Of a stretch of 64,000 nt of DNA, positions 15,043-23,288 are shown one piece after another. How positions within the stretch are numbered: position 1 is the stretch's first letter; every line of letters begins with the position of its first letter. The translations under genes were made by a program, and so were the position numbers. This DNA comes from Nitratireductor aquimarinus (GTDB taxonomy: Bacteria > Pseudomonadota > Alphaproteobacteria > Rhizobiales > Rhizobiaceae): assembly GCF_017255295.1 (NCBI RefSeq), contig NZ_JAFKDE010000012.1, positions 1-64,000 of the forward strand, written 5' to 3'. The notes under the pieces were generated by a model, which made no database searches, was not told the DNA's origin, and was given only the letters and a program-made list of their open reading frames with translations.

Positions 15043-15318
15043 TTGATCGAGGGAACGCCCTCTGACTTCTTTGCAAAAAATGCACAGAACGCCCCGGCCA
15101 TGCGCTGGGGCTTCTCGTATGTGGAGACATGGTATGACCATAGCTTTTCCTTGGTGGCAGTTCCGGCGCTCGTCACCGTCTTTCTGTTTGGGCGGGCAAT
15201 CGCGATACCGCCGCAGAACCGTGGTGATTACGGCTTCGACATCATGCCGCTGCTTCGCTTTGGCGCAGCCGTGATCGGCTCGCTTCTGGCTTGGCTCGTT
15301 TGGGCGCTGATCTTCTGA
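15043..15318 (+). CDS. Two-span membrane protein
   Basis: The frame encodes two membrane helices (SLVAVPALVTVFLFGRAIAI and FGAAVIGSLLAWLVWALIF) separated by PPQNRGDYGFDI. The start is uncertain: TTG 15043, ATG 15100 or GTG 15121 are in frame and none has a strong Shine-Dalgarno. It ends in a TGATG junction with the next membrane gene, showing translational coupling. Confidence 0.6.
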   Translation: MIEGTPSDFFAKNAQNAPAMRWGFSYVETWYDHSFSLVAVPALVTVFLFGRAIAIPPQNRGDYGFDIMPLLRFGAAVIGSLLAWLVWALIF

Positions 15319-15557
15319 TGCAGCTGATTGCTGAGTACCTTCCATGGCTGCTCTCAGCCATCACGATCTACATGACGATCCTCGCCGGGAACCGAGCGCG
15401 CCATGCGTGGCTTCTGGGTCTCGTCAACCAAGGCCTCTGGCTCATCTGGATCGTATCGACCGCATCGTGGGGACTGATCCCCATGAACCTGGCACTGTGG
15501 GTTGTCTATGCCCGCAATCACCTGAAATGGACGGCATCGAACAAGGCTCTTCAGTAG
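15318..15557 (+). CDS. Small membrane protein, PnuC-like helix pattern
   Basis: ATG at 15318 overlaps the previous TGA. The 79-residue product has three short hydrophobic helices and the pattern GLVNQGLWLIWIVSTASWGLIPM, reminiscent of small phage proteins that resemble one repeat of PnuC-type transporters. Holin activity is possible, but the lysis genes lie far downstream at 39.4-41.1 kb. Confidence 0.6.
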   Translation: MQLIAEYLPWLLSAITIYMTILAGNRARHAWLLGLVNQGLWLIWIVSTASWGLIPMNLALWVVYARNHLKWTASNKALQ

Positions 15558-15651
15558 AGCGCGCCAAACGAGTGAGCCCGAAAGACCCGCAGGCATTTGC
15601 CGGTTGAAGCTCTTAGGGCGCGCCCGTCCATTCGTATTTTGGAGACGTGGT

Positions 15652-15804
15652 ATGCGCGAACGGCTCGAAAACGCGGCATTGATCCTATTGGGCAGCCTCA
15701 TGGCGCTCGCCGGCTTGGCCTTCACGCTCTTCATGTTCGTCGTCGTCACCGCTCCCTTTTGGAGCATCGGCCTTATCGCCCTGTGGGTGGTGGGGCTGAT
15801 TTGA
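15652..15804 (+). CDS. Small membrane protein (50 aa)
   Basis: ATG at 15652 follows GGAGACGTGGT. The 50-residue product is almost all hydrophobic after a short charged start (MRERLENA). The leader shares a 20-base segment with the region at 15116-15136. The stop overlaps the next start as TGATG. Confidence 0.55.
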   Translation: MRERLENAALILLGSLMALAGLAFTLFMFVVVTAPFWSIGLIALWVVGLI

Positions 15805-16061
15805 TGCAGTCGCAGCCGATCAGCGAGGCCCGCGACATCCGATATGGAACGGTCGCTGATCTCAAGATGTCGTCGGGCCGGGTCTATCGCGCCGTCTATG
15901 GTTTTCGCGGCAAAGGCTGCGCATGGTGGCCGCTGCCCGGTCAAGCAAGGCGAAGCCCAATCGGAAAGCTCGCGCCGGTCGCGTTCGCTGTTCAGGCCGT
16001 GGGCAATGTCCAAGCCGGTGATTGGAAAACTGCAGCAAGCCAGGGGCATGCGTCGTGGTGA
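15804..16061 (+). CDS. Hypothetical protein
   Basis: The 85-residue frame starts at ATG 15804 coupled by TGATG to the membrane gene. It contains a beta-rich core (IRYGTVADLKMSSGRVYRAVYGFRGKG) and no recognised motif. It ends in a GTGA overlap with the next gene. Confidence 0.5.
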   Translation: MQSQPISEARDIRYGTVADLKMSSGRVYRAVYGFRGKGCAWWPLPGQARRSPIGKLAPVAFAVQAVGNVQAGDWKTAASQGHASW

Positions 16062-16264
16062 GGGCATGCACCCACTTCGTCGGCTTCCGTGGCGAGGAAT
16101 ATCACTCAGCGGTCAGGGCCTTCGGGCCTCCCGATTTCATCCATCGTGGTTGGGACCGGCGCGCCCAGCGTGAAATCGCTGACGGTGACATCGTGGTGTT
16201 CGCCAAGGGTACGGCGGATCAGGAGCCAAGGGCGCGCAGCTATGACGACATCCGGGACACCTGA
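16058..16264 (+). CDS. Small hypothetical protein
   Basis: GTG at 16058 (GTGA overlap) is preferred; GTG 16055 is an alternative with AGGGG upstream. The 68-residue product (RACTHFVGFRGEEYHSAVRA...) is conserved-looking with an acidic/basic mix and a C-terminal SYDDIRDT. Function unknown. Confidence 0.5.
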   Translation: MRACTHFVGFRGEEYHSAVRAFGPPDFIHRGWDRRAQREIADGDIVVFAKGTADQEPRARSYDDIRDT

Positions 16265-16265
16265 C

Positions 16266-16532
16266 ATGCTCGATGCTGGCCCCCGCATCCACCCATCACG
16301 CCCCCTTGCTGACGGCATCTGCTTCAACGATCTCGACGGCTTCGACACGAAACAATGCAACATGCTCGCATCCCGTGGCGTCGTGTTCTGCACCCAGTTC
16401 AAGGCCAATGGTCGTCCGTATGGCGGATGCATCATTGCAACGTCATGGCCTCACGCTGAGGAAATCGCGTTCGGTCGCGGTCTTGGTGAGGAAGTGATTG
16501 GCGTGCTGGCCGAGACAGGGACGTATGACTGA
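16266..16532 (+). CDS. Hypothetical protein
   Basis: The 88-residue frame begins with ATG at 16266, one base past the previous stop, and contains a cysteine/histidine-poor alpha-beta pattern (GVVFCTQFKANGRPYGGCI, then HAEEIAFGRGLGEEV). No family is recognised. Confidence 0.5.
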   Translation: MLDAGPRIHPSRPLADGICFNDLDGFDTKQCNMLASRGVVFCTQFKANGRPYGGCIIATSWPHAEEIAFGRGLGEEVIGVLAETGTYD

Positions 16533-16552
16533 TGATTAAGCGAGGTTCTGAC

Positions 16553-16801
16553 ATGAAACGCCGATCCTTCCTTCGCTTCCTTGGCGCGGCACCTCTCGCT
16601 GGTGTGGCGGCCGTTGCTGCAATGCCAGAACCGACACAGGCCCGCACTATCAAATGGCCGGAAGGCATCAAGCTCATCAAATTCGATGCCAAAGACGTTC
16701 ATATCTGGTCGGAGGAGGTGGAGGCAGCGTTCCGCAGGGATATCGACGTAAGGATCGACAGGCGCATCGCAGCGCGTGAGGTCCGCCGCGTTCGCATCTG
16801 A
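16553..16801 (+). CDS. Small protein with Tat-like signal
   Basis: ATG 16553 begins MKRRSFLRFLGAAPL, a twin-arginine type signal (RRSFLR) with a short hydrophobic core ending TQARTIKW. ATG 16532, overlapping the previous stop as TGATG, is an in-frame alternative that would place the Arg pair further in. The mature part (about 50 residues) is charged and ends in an Arg-rich tail. Being exported by Tat as a folded protein is unusual for a phage product. Confidence 0.5.
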   Translation: MKRRSFLRFLGAAPLAGVAAVAAMPEPTQARTIKWPEGIKLIKFDAKDVHIWSEEVEAAFRRDIDVRIDRRIAAREVRRVRI

Positions 16802-17124
16802 TGCCTCGCCCAGACCCACGGTCTCTAGAGGCCAAAGCCTATCGGCCATGGTACAGCACCGCCCGATGGCAGAAGCTCCGATGGAGCATCCTTGTGAGGG
16901 ACCGCTTTACGTGCAGGAGGTGCAAGCGCGTCGAGCCCAACACTAGCCTGCTCGTTGCCGACCACATCAAAGAGCATAAGGGAGACGAGCGCCTGTTCTG
17001 GGACCGCGACAATCTCCAGAGCCTGTGCAAGCACTGCCATGACAGCGCGAAGCAGTCGTTCGAGAAGACCGGACGGAAGCGCGCCCTCATAGGACTGGAT
17101 GGCTGGCCCATAGACGAAGGGTAG
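16801..17124 (+). CDS. HNH endonuclease, terminase-associated
   Basis: The 107-residue protein has Cys pairs CRRC and CKHC flanking ADHIKEHKGD, the HNH core with NLQSLC. In HK97-type phages an HNH protein just before the large terminase is required with TerL for cos cleavage and packaging. Position and size fit that role. ATG overlaps the preceding stop. Confidence 0.9.
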   Translation: MPRPDPRSLEAKAYRPWYSTARWQKLRWSILVRDRFTCRRCKRVEPNTSLLVADHIKEHKGDERLFWDRDNLQSLCKHCHDSAKQSFEKTGRKRALIGLDGWPIDEG

Positions 17125-17322
17125 GGGTTTCTCGGTCGGCGCCCCGGTAAAATGATCAGCGCCTCTCCATGGCCTTCCATGGCCCGCTGTGGGCGCGAAA
17201 AGGGGGCGGGGGTATCGGGAAATCGGGATCGGGTGCCCCTTCTAGACCGCCTCGGTAATTCAAAACAGAATTAGTTTCTCTGCGGTGATGGTTTTGCCGC
17301 TTCCAATCACAAGGATTGATGC
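17125..17322. other. Gap before terL, candidate packaging site
   Basis: This 198-base stretch has no convincing gene. It contains the doubled element CCATGGCC (two copies about 11 bases apart near 17166-17184), a G-rich run (17205-17218) and an AT-rich run near 17262-17282. Since no small terminase gene is seen between the HNH gene and terL, a cos or pac site here is plausible but unproven. Confidence 0.35.
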
Positions 17323-18963
17323 ATGGGACTTCGCGGGCCAGGTGCCACTCGGGCAAGGCTGGCGCGGGAACAGGCAGAGAAGTCGAAGCGCCGGCTCCCA
17401 TGGAAGAAGAAAGGCCTTACCCGCGTCGGGCGGGTGATTGCTTTCCTCGAATTCCTGCCCATCACCAAGGGCAAGCTCGCCGGCAAGCGCATGAAGCTGC
17501 TGCCGGAACAGCGGGAGTTCGTGAAGAAGGTTTATGGGCGATCAGGTGCGAATCGGGTCCGTCTTGCGATCAAGTCGGAGCCACGTGGCAACGGCAAGAC
17601 TGGTCTGATTTCCGGGCTGGCGCTGTGTCATCTGCTTGGTCCTGAGAGCGAGCAGCGCGGCGAGGTTTATTCGGCTGCCATCGACAGGCAGCAGGCCGGT
17701 CTGATCTTCAACGAGATGGAGGCAATAATTCTCGCGGTGCCTGAGTTTGCGGCGCGTGTGAACCCGCAGCGCTTCCATAAGCGAATGGAGGTTCTGGACG
17801 GTGACGGGGCGGGTTCGATCTATGAAGCACTGTCGGCTGATGCTCGGCGCGCTCATGGTCTGGCGCCGTCGTTCTGGGTCTATGATGAGCTTGCGCAGGC
17901 GCGCGACGGCGAGCTGCTCGAGAACCTGCGCACTGCGATGGGCAAGCGGAAGGCCGCGTTGGGGATGGTGATCTCTACCCAGGCTCCGACAGACGATCAT
18001 CCGCTGTCGATGCTGATTGACGATGCGCTTGAAGGCCATGACAGCAGTATCGTGATTGACCTCCGAAGCGCGCCACTTGATGCGGATCCGTTCTCACGAG
18101 AGACCATCAAGCAGTGTAACCCCGCTGCCGGGGTGTTTCTCGATCTCGATGATGTGGTGAAGGAAGCCGAGCAGGCCCGGCGCGTCCCTATGTTCGAGGC
18201 GCGATACCGGAACCTGCGCCTCAACCAGCGGATCGATGGCAATGCCGAGAACAGGATCGTGACCCGTCCGATCTGGGAGGCCTGCAAAGCGGAGATCGAC
18301 GTGGCCGATCTGAAAGGGCGAAAGTGCTTCGGCGGCCTCGATCTGTCAGGCAAGCACGATCTATCGGCGCTTGTTCTGGCATTCCCGGATGATGACCCGG
18401 AACCGGGATTTGACCTCCTGTCATTCTTCTGGACGCCGGATGGTCAGATGGAGGCGCGCCGGGATCGCGAGCGTGAGTTGTTTCGGGTCTGGATCAGCAA
18501 AGGCCACATAGCTGCGGTGCCCGGACCTGTGATCAAGTTCCGATACATGGCGGCCCAACTTCGCGACCTGATGCAGGCTTTCGATATCCAGGCTATCGGA
18601 TTCGATCGCTGGCGCATCGATGACTTCAAGGTCGATATGGCTGATGAGGGTGTCGACCTTCCGCTCGAGCCGTACGGGCAGGGGTTCAAGGACATCTCGC
18701 CGGCCATCGAGTTTTTCGTCGAGCTGGCACTGTCTGGCAGGCTTCGACACGACGGCAATCCGGTCATGAATTCGTGTGTCGCCAATGCGATCACGGTCAA
18801 AGACCCGGCCGGTAACATGAAGGTCGACAAGGAAAAATCGAACCGATCTTCGTCTGTCAGGATCGACGGATTGCAGGCGGCCCTGATGGCACTTGGCACG
18901 GCAAAGCGGTTCGCTCCTGAGACGAAGCCCGAGCCCAAATATCAGATGTTCGCCTTCGGCTGA
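17323..18963 (+). CDS. terL: Large terminase subunit
   Basis: The 546-residue protein is a Terminase_1 family TerL. The ATPase P-loop appears as SEPRGNGKTGL (about residue 86), Walker B as FWVYDELAQ (about 188), and the nuclease domain starts with FGGLDLSGKHDLSAL (about 341), giving the first acidic metal ligand. It packages DNA into proheads. The ATG at 17323 has a modest upstream AAGGA. Length matches the HK97/phiC31-type family. Confidence 0.93.
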   Translation: MGLRGPGATRARLAREQAEKSKRRLPWKKKGLTRVGRVIAFLEFLPITKGKLAGKRMKLLPEQREFVKKVYGRSGANRVRLAIKSEPRGNGKTGLISGLALCHLLGPESEQRGEVYSAAIDRQQAGLIFNEMEAIILAVPEFAARVNPQRFHKRMEVLDGDGAGSIYEALSADARRAHGLAPSFWVYDELAQARDGELLENLRTAMGKRKAALGMVISTQAPTDDHPLSMLIDDALEGHDSSIVIDLRSAPLDADPFSRETIKQCNPAAGVFLDLDDVVKEAEQARRVPMFEARYRNLRLNQRIDGNAENRIVTRPIWEACKAEIDVADLKGRKCFGGLDLSGKHDLSALVLAFPDDDPEPGFDLLSFFWTPDGQMEARRDRERELFRVWISKGHIAAVPGPVIKFRYMAAQLRDLMQAFDIQAIGFDRWRIDDFKVDMADEGVDLPLEPYGQGFKDISPAIEFFVELALSGRLRHDGNPVMNSCVANAITVKDPAGNMKVDKEKSNRSSSVRIDGLQAALMALGTAKRFAPETKPEPKYQMFAFG

Positions 18964-19000
18964 CATCGCTCCCTGAAAATCAAAACTCTGGAGGTCCGTC

Positions 19001-21022
19001 ATGACTGTGACGCGCCGCGCATACTCGTATCTGCACATCAAGGCAGTGAACGAGGATAAGCGCATAATTCGCGGTGTCGCGACGACGCCGGCGGTTGATC
19101 GTGTTGGCGATGTTGTCGAGCCCATGGGGGTGAAGTTCCAGAACCCCATGCCGTTCCTGTGGCAGCACGATTCCGGGAAACCCATCGGCACGGTGAAGTT
19201 TGACGAGCCGACCGAGGATGGCATCACATTCGAAGCTGAGCTCCCCGTCATTGAAGAAGCCGGGACGCTGAAAGATCGCGTTGATGAAGCCTGGCAGTCG
19301 ATCAAGCTGGGCTTGGTCCGCGCCGTTTCCATCGGCTTCAAGGCCATCGAGTACGCCTTCATCGAGGGCACCAACGGCATTCGCTTCATCGAAAGCGAAG
19401 TCTTCGAGCTTTCCGCCGTCACGATCCCGGCCCAGCCGGAAGCAGTCATGACGAGCATCAAGAACATGGACGCGGCCGGTGTCGCGCTCATCAAGTCCTT
19501 CGATCCGAACGCTCCCGCCGCGACTGGCACGATTGAGCGTCCGGCGAAGACCTCTCCCGGCGCTTCGGGAAAATCTCACAAACCCGTCAATTTGCGCCCG
19601 AAGGAGGGCAAAGACATGAAAACGCTCGCTGAGCAGATCACGGCTCTGGAAGCCAAGCGTGCCGCGAATATGGCCCGCATGGAGGAAATCCAGACCAAGG
19701 CGTCTGAAGAAGGGCGCACCAAGGATGAGGCCGAACGCGAAGAGTTCGGAACCCTCGCCGACGAAAACGACACCATTGACGATGAGCTGAAAGACCTTCG
19801 CCGCATGGAGAGGGCAAAGGCTGTCGAGGCCAAGCCGGTCAACAAGGCTCCGGCACCTGTGTCCGCTGACGCGCCGGCTCGTGCGGCTGTCACCGTCAAG
19901 GCACCGAAGCTGGATGCCGGTATCGAGTTCGCACGGCTCGCCCGCGTCAAGGCCATCTCTCGTCTCGACAATGAGCCGCAGCGCGAAGTCGCAAAGGCGA
20001 TGTACGGCGAAGATTCGACCGTCTATCGCATCGTCTCCAAGGCGGCTGTCAGTGCGGCGACGACGACGGACGCGACCTGGGCTGGCCCGCTGGTCGGCGA
20101 TGAAACGTCCGCCTTCGCGGATTTCGTTGAGTTCCTGCGCCCCCAGACCATCCTTGGCCGGTTCGGTGCCAATGGTGTTCCATCCCTGCGCCGCGTACCG
20201 TTCCGCACTGCCCTTATCGGGCAGACCAGTGGCGGCGACGGCTACTGGGTGGGTGAAGGAAAGCCGAAGCCGCTGACGGATTTCGATTTCAGCCGCACTA
20301 CGCTCGATCCGCTGAAGGTGGCAAACATCGCCGTTGTCACGGAAGAAACCCTCCGCGACTCCAGCCCGTCGGCAGAGATGATTGTTCGCGACCAGTTGGC
20401 GGCCGCACTGCGCGCCCGACTGGATACCGACTTCATCAATCCGGCCAAAGCTGCCGCTGCTGGTGTTTCGCCGGCATCCATCACCAACGGCATTGTTGCG
20501 ATCACGTCTTCGGGCAACGACGCTGATGCGATCCGTGAAGATGTTCGGGCACTGTTCGGCACGTTCATTGCTGCGAACAACGCGCCGACCAGTGGCGTGT
20601 GGATCATGTCGGCCACCACAGCGCTTGCGCTCTCTCTGATGCGCAATCCGCTCGGTCAGCGTGAATTCCCTGGCATCAGCATGACCGGCGGTGACTTCGA
20701 GGGCCTTCCGGTTATCGTGTCGGAGTACTTCGCGCCGGTGTCCGCTGGTGGCTTTGTCGCTTTGGTGAATGCGCAGGATGTCTATCTCGCAGATGAGGGC
20801 GGCGTTGCTGTCGACATGAGCCGTGAAGCCTCGCTCCAGATGAACGATGCGCCGACGACGCAAGACGCCACGACCGGCACCGGTACATCGCTCGTCTCGC
20901 TCTGGCAGACCAATGCTGTCGGCTTCCGCGCCGAGCGCACCATCAACTGGGCTCGCCGCCGCGCATCGGCTGTGGCCCTTTTGGATGAGGTCAACTGGGG
21001 CCTGCCGGCGGCTTCCGTCTAA
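19001..21022 (+). CDS. Prohead protease-major capsid protein fusion (HK97 type)
   Basis: A single 673-residue frame begins with an S78-type prohead protease (residues about 5-150, with WQHDSGKP carrying the candidate catalytic His and VRAVSIGF the candidate Ser). It continues through a scaffold-like Lys/Glu coiled coil (about 206-280) and ends in an HK97-fold capsid domain (about 300-673). GGAGG precedes ATG 19001. A strong internal ribosome site precedes Met206, so capsid protein may also be made alone (468 residues). The protease presumably frees the capsid part during maturation. Confidence 0.92.
   Translation: MTVTRRAYSYLHIKAVNEDKRIIRGVATTPAVDRVGDVVEPMGVKFQNPMPFLWQHDSGKPIGTVKFDEPTEDGITFEAELPVIEEAGTLKDRVDEAWQSIKLGLVRAVSIGFKAIEYAFIEGTNGIRFIESEVFELSAVTIPAQPEAVMTSIKNMDAAGVALIKSFDPNAPAATGTIERPAKTSPGASGKSHKPVNLRPKEGKDMKTLAEQITALEAKRAANMARMEEIQTKASEEGRTKDEAEREEFGTLADENDTIDDELKDLRRMERAKAVEAKPVNKAPAPVSADAPARAAVTVKAPKLDAGIEFARLARVKAISRLDNEPQREVAKAMYGEDSTVYRIVSKAAVSAATTTDATWAGPLVGDETSAFADFVEFLRPQTILGRFGANGVPSLRRVPFRTALIGQTSGGDGYWVGEGKPKPLTDFDFSRTTLDPLKVANIAVVTEETLRDSSPSAEMIVRDQLAAALRARLDTDFINPAKAAAAGVSPASITNGIVAITSSGNDADAIREDVRALFGTFIAANNAPTSGVWIMSATTALALSLMRNPLGQREFPGISMTGGDFEGLPVIVSEYFAPVSAGGFVALVNAQDVYLADEGGVAVDMSREASLQMNDAPTTQDATTGTGTSLVSLWQTNAVGFRAERTINWARRRASAVALLDEVNWGLPAASV
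19601..19618 (+). promoter_or_regulatory. Internal Shine-Dalgarno and start for capsid-only product
   Basis: AAGGAGG at 19601-19607 lies 8 bases before ATG 19616, which is in frame (codon 206) and begins MKTLAEQITALEAKR, a typical first helix of an HK97 delta/capsid precursor. This is the strongest ribosome site in the region and is not needed to read the fusion. Confidence 0.65.
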
Positions 21023-21041
21023 GCAGTCCTGAATGACATTG

Positions 21042-21071
21042 CCGGCCGCGGGCAACTGCGGCCGGTTCCCT
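21042..21071 (+). terminator. Hairpin terminator after capsid gene
   Basis: CCGGCCGC (21042-21049) pairs perfectly with GCGGCCGG (21058-21065) and is followed by TTCCCTT. A partial terminator here would raise capsid mRNA over downstream genes. Confidence 0.6.
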
Positions 21072-21167
21072 TCACCCGACATTCTCAAATTCCTGCGCGT
21101 GGGAAGCGGCTCGTCACTTCGTCGGGTCGTGGCGGGCCGCACACGCGCGAACCCGACAGGAACGAAC

Positions 21168-21704
21168 ATGACCTGCATTGTAGGGCTCGTGGACGGCCAG
21201 ACAGTCCATATCGGAGGCGACAGCGCCGGAGTTGGCGGATATTCGCTCACGGTGCGCGCGGATCGCAAAGTGTTTCGCAACGGTGACTTTGTGATGGGCT
21301 TCACCACGAGCTTTCGCATGGGGCAGCTACTTCAACATGCGTTCGTGCCTCCAAAGCGGCATCCAGACACAGATGTCGACAAGTTCATGGTGACCACGTT
21401 CATAGACGCTGTGAGGGATTGCCTGAAAACGGGCGGTTACGCGGAGCGGCACAACGAGGCCGAACTCGGCGGAGTGTTTCTCGTCGGATACGCCGGTCGG
21501 CTGTTCCGCATCGATAACGACTATCAGGTCGGTGAAGCGGTGGACGGTTTCGATGCTGTCGGATGCGGGGAGCAGATCGCGCGGGGCTCACTCTATTCCA
21601 CTGCGAGCATGAAACCTCGCGAGCGGTTGAAGCTGGCACTTGAAGCCGCCGAGCGGTTCAGCGCTGGTGTCCGTGGTCCCTTCCATACGGAGAAGACCCA
21701 ATGA
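21168..21704 (+). CDS. Proteasome beta/HslV-like Ntn-hydrolase
   Basis: ATG 21168 has AGGAA upstream and opens a 178-residue protein beginning MTCIVGLVDG. After expected Met removal, Thr is residue 1, GGD places Asp at 17 and the RK in RADRKVF places Lys at 33, the same numbering as the catalytic Thr1-Asp17-Lys33 of proteasome beta subunits and HslV. A later AVGCGEQIARG matches the conserved glycine turn around proteasome Ser129. It is therefore likely an active threonine peptidase. It sits between capsid and portal, and the overlap ATGA couples it to the next gene. Confidence 0.8.
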   Translation: MTCIVGLVDGQTVHIGGDSAGVGGYSLTVRADRKVFRNGDFVMGFTTSFRMGQLLQHAFVPPKRHPDTDVDKFMVTTFIDAVRDCLKTGGYAERHNEAELGGVFLVGYAGRLFRIDNDYQVGEAVDGFDAVGCGEQIARGSLYSTASMKPRERLKLALEAAERFSAGVRGPFHTEKTQ

Positions 21705-21928
21705 AATCCAACTATCTGACGCGCGCCATGAACGCCCGCGATCCGCGCTATGCAAAGATCGCTGAAAAGCTTGGTTATGGCCGCCGCGACGTGCAGGCGA
21801 AGCCGCGCAAGCCGGTCGATGACATGAAGGCGTTGCGTGCGCGCTATGTCAAAGTCGTGGGCAAGAAGCCCTATCATGGTTGGGACGCGGACACGCTGCG
21901 CACCAAGATCGCGGAAGCGAAGGGCTAA
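21701..21928 (+). CDS. Small basic hypothetical protein
   Basis: The 75-residue basic protein (MKSNYLTRAMNARDP...) starts in an ATGA overlap with the Ntn-hydrolase gene. Its C-terminal half (DMKALRARYVKVVGKKPYHGWDADTLRTKI) has the length and pattern of a SAP or Rho-N-like helical DNA-binding domain, which is tentative. It precedes the portal by 4 bases. Confidence 0.55.
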   Translation: MKSNYLTRAMNARDPRYAKIAEKLGYGRRDVQAKPRKPVDDMKALRARYVKVVGKKPYHGWDADTLRTKIAEAKG

Positions 21929-21932
21929 GCCT

Positions 21933-23288
21933 ATGCGTGTTCTCGGCATGCCGGTCCCCTTTACAGGCGAGGGCAAGAAAGACCTGTCACCGGTGAACCC
22001 GAACCGGGGTGGCTGGTTTCGGATCCTCGAAAGCTTCTCCGGAGCCTGGCAGAACAATGTCGAGGTGGACTTCAGCTCGGTCCTGTCGTTCCACGCGGAT
22101 TTTGCATGCCGCACTCTGATCGCTTCAGATATCTCGAAGCTTCGGGTCAAGCTCGTCAAGAAAGACGATGACGGCATCTGGACGGAAGTCAGCAGCCCGG
22201 CCTATTCGCCCGTCCTGCGCAAACCGAACCACTTCCAGAACCGCATTCAGTTCTTTGAGACATGGGTTCTGTCGAAGCTCCAGCGTGGCAACACATACAT
22301 CCTGAAGCAGCGCGACAATGGTGGCAGTGTCCGCCAGATGTTCGTTCTGGACCCGCTTCGTGTAAAGCCACTGGTGGCGGATGACGGGTCTGTCTTCTAC
22401 GAGCTCAATACCGATGAACTGAGCGGATTACCGGCGCGTGTGATTGTGCCGGCGCGTGAGATCATTCATGACCGCTTCAACTGTATGTTTCATCCGCTGG
22501 TCGGCATGTCTCCGATCTATGCCGGCGGGCTGGCTGCCATGCAGGGGCTGGCGATCCAGAGCAATTCGACGAGGTTCTTTGAAAACGGAGCGCAGCCGGG
22601 TGGTGTGCTTGTGGCTCCGGGTGCCATCTCGGACGAAACAGCCGGTCGCCTTAAGGAATATTGGGACAACAACTTCACCGGCAAGAAAGCCGGGAAGGTG
22701 GCGGTTCTCGGCGACGGTCTGAAGTATGAGGCCATGGCGGCCAAGGCCATCGATTCCCAGCTCATCGAGCAGTTGAAGTGGTCGGCTGAGGTGGTGTGTT
22801 CGGTCTATCACGTCCCGCCGTACAAGATCGGGGTTGGGCAGATGCCCAGCTACAACAACGTGCAGGCGCTCAACACCGAGTATTACTCTCAGTGCCTCCA
22901 GAAACTCATTGAAGATATTGAGATTTGCCTTGACGAGGGTCTAGGCATGACCGGCGAAAAGATCGGCACGGAGTTCGATCTGGACGGCCTTCTTCGGATG
23001 GACAGCGTGACGCAAATGCAGGCCCTGAAGGAAGGTATCAGCGCCGGCATCATGTCGCCCAACGAAGCGCGCCGTCGCCTCGATCTGAAGAAAGTGGCGG
23101 GTGGCGAAACTCCCTACCTCCAGCAGCAGAATTATTCGCTGGCGGCCTTGGCGAAGCGGGACGCACAGGAAGACCCGTTCGGATCACCGACGCCTCCCAC
23201 GCCGCCAGCAGATGACGGCGCTGCAAACGACAATGCCGAAGCCGAGGCCCGCGCCGCACTGGTCGAAATTTACAAAGGACTGCGCTGA
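21933..23288 (+). CDS. HK97-family portal protein
   Basis: ATG 21933 gives a 451-residue portal. Features typical of the family are [13 protein letters not shown] near the N-terminus, [29 protein letters not shown] in the central domain (about residues 94-122), and the [11 protein letters not shown] segment with long clip/stem helices after it. The dodecameric portal is the DNA entry pore. Here it follows the capsid gene, not precedes it as in HK97. Confidence 0.92.
   Translation: MRVLGMPVPFTGEGKKDLSPVNPNRGGWFRILESFSGAWQNNVEVDFSSVLSFHADFACRTLIASDISKLRVKLVKKDDDGIWTEVSSPAYSPVLRKPNHFQNRIQFFETWVLSKLQRGNTYILKQRDNGGSVRQMFVLDPLRVKPLVADDGSVFYELNTDELSGLPARVIVPAREIIHDRFNCMFHPLVGMSPIYAGGLAAMQGLAIQSNSTRFFENGAQPGGVLVAPGAISDETAGRLKEYWDNNFTGKKAGKVAVLGDGLKYEAMAAKAIDSQLIEQLKWSAEVVCSVYHVPPYKIGVGQMPSYNNVQALNTEYYSQCLQKLIEDIEICLDEGLGMTGEKIGTEFDLDGLLRMDSVTQMQALKEGISAGIMSPNEARRRLDLKKVAGGETPYLQQQNYSLAALAKRDAQEDPFGSPTPPTPPADDGAANDNAEAEARAALVEIYKGLR

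Noticed and set aside
15318-15557. Holin for the lysis system
   Set aside because: It is 24 kb from the endolysin, among lysogen-type small genes, and the sequence gives no holin signature.
18421-21319. Very long minus-strand open frames (about 370 and 780 codons) opposite the capsid gene
   Set aside because: They are antisense shadows of the GC-rich terL and capsid genes; composition is Arg/His-rich and no ribosome sites or motifs are seen.
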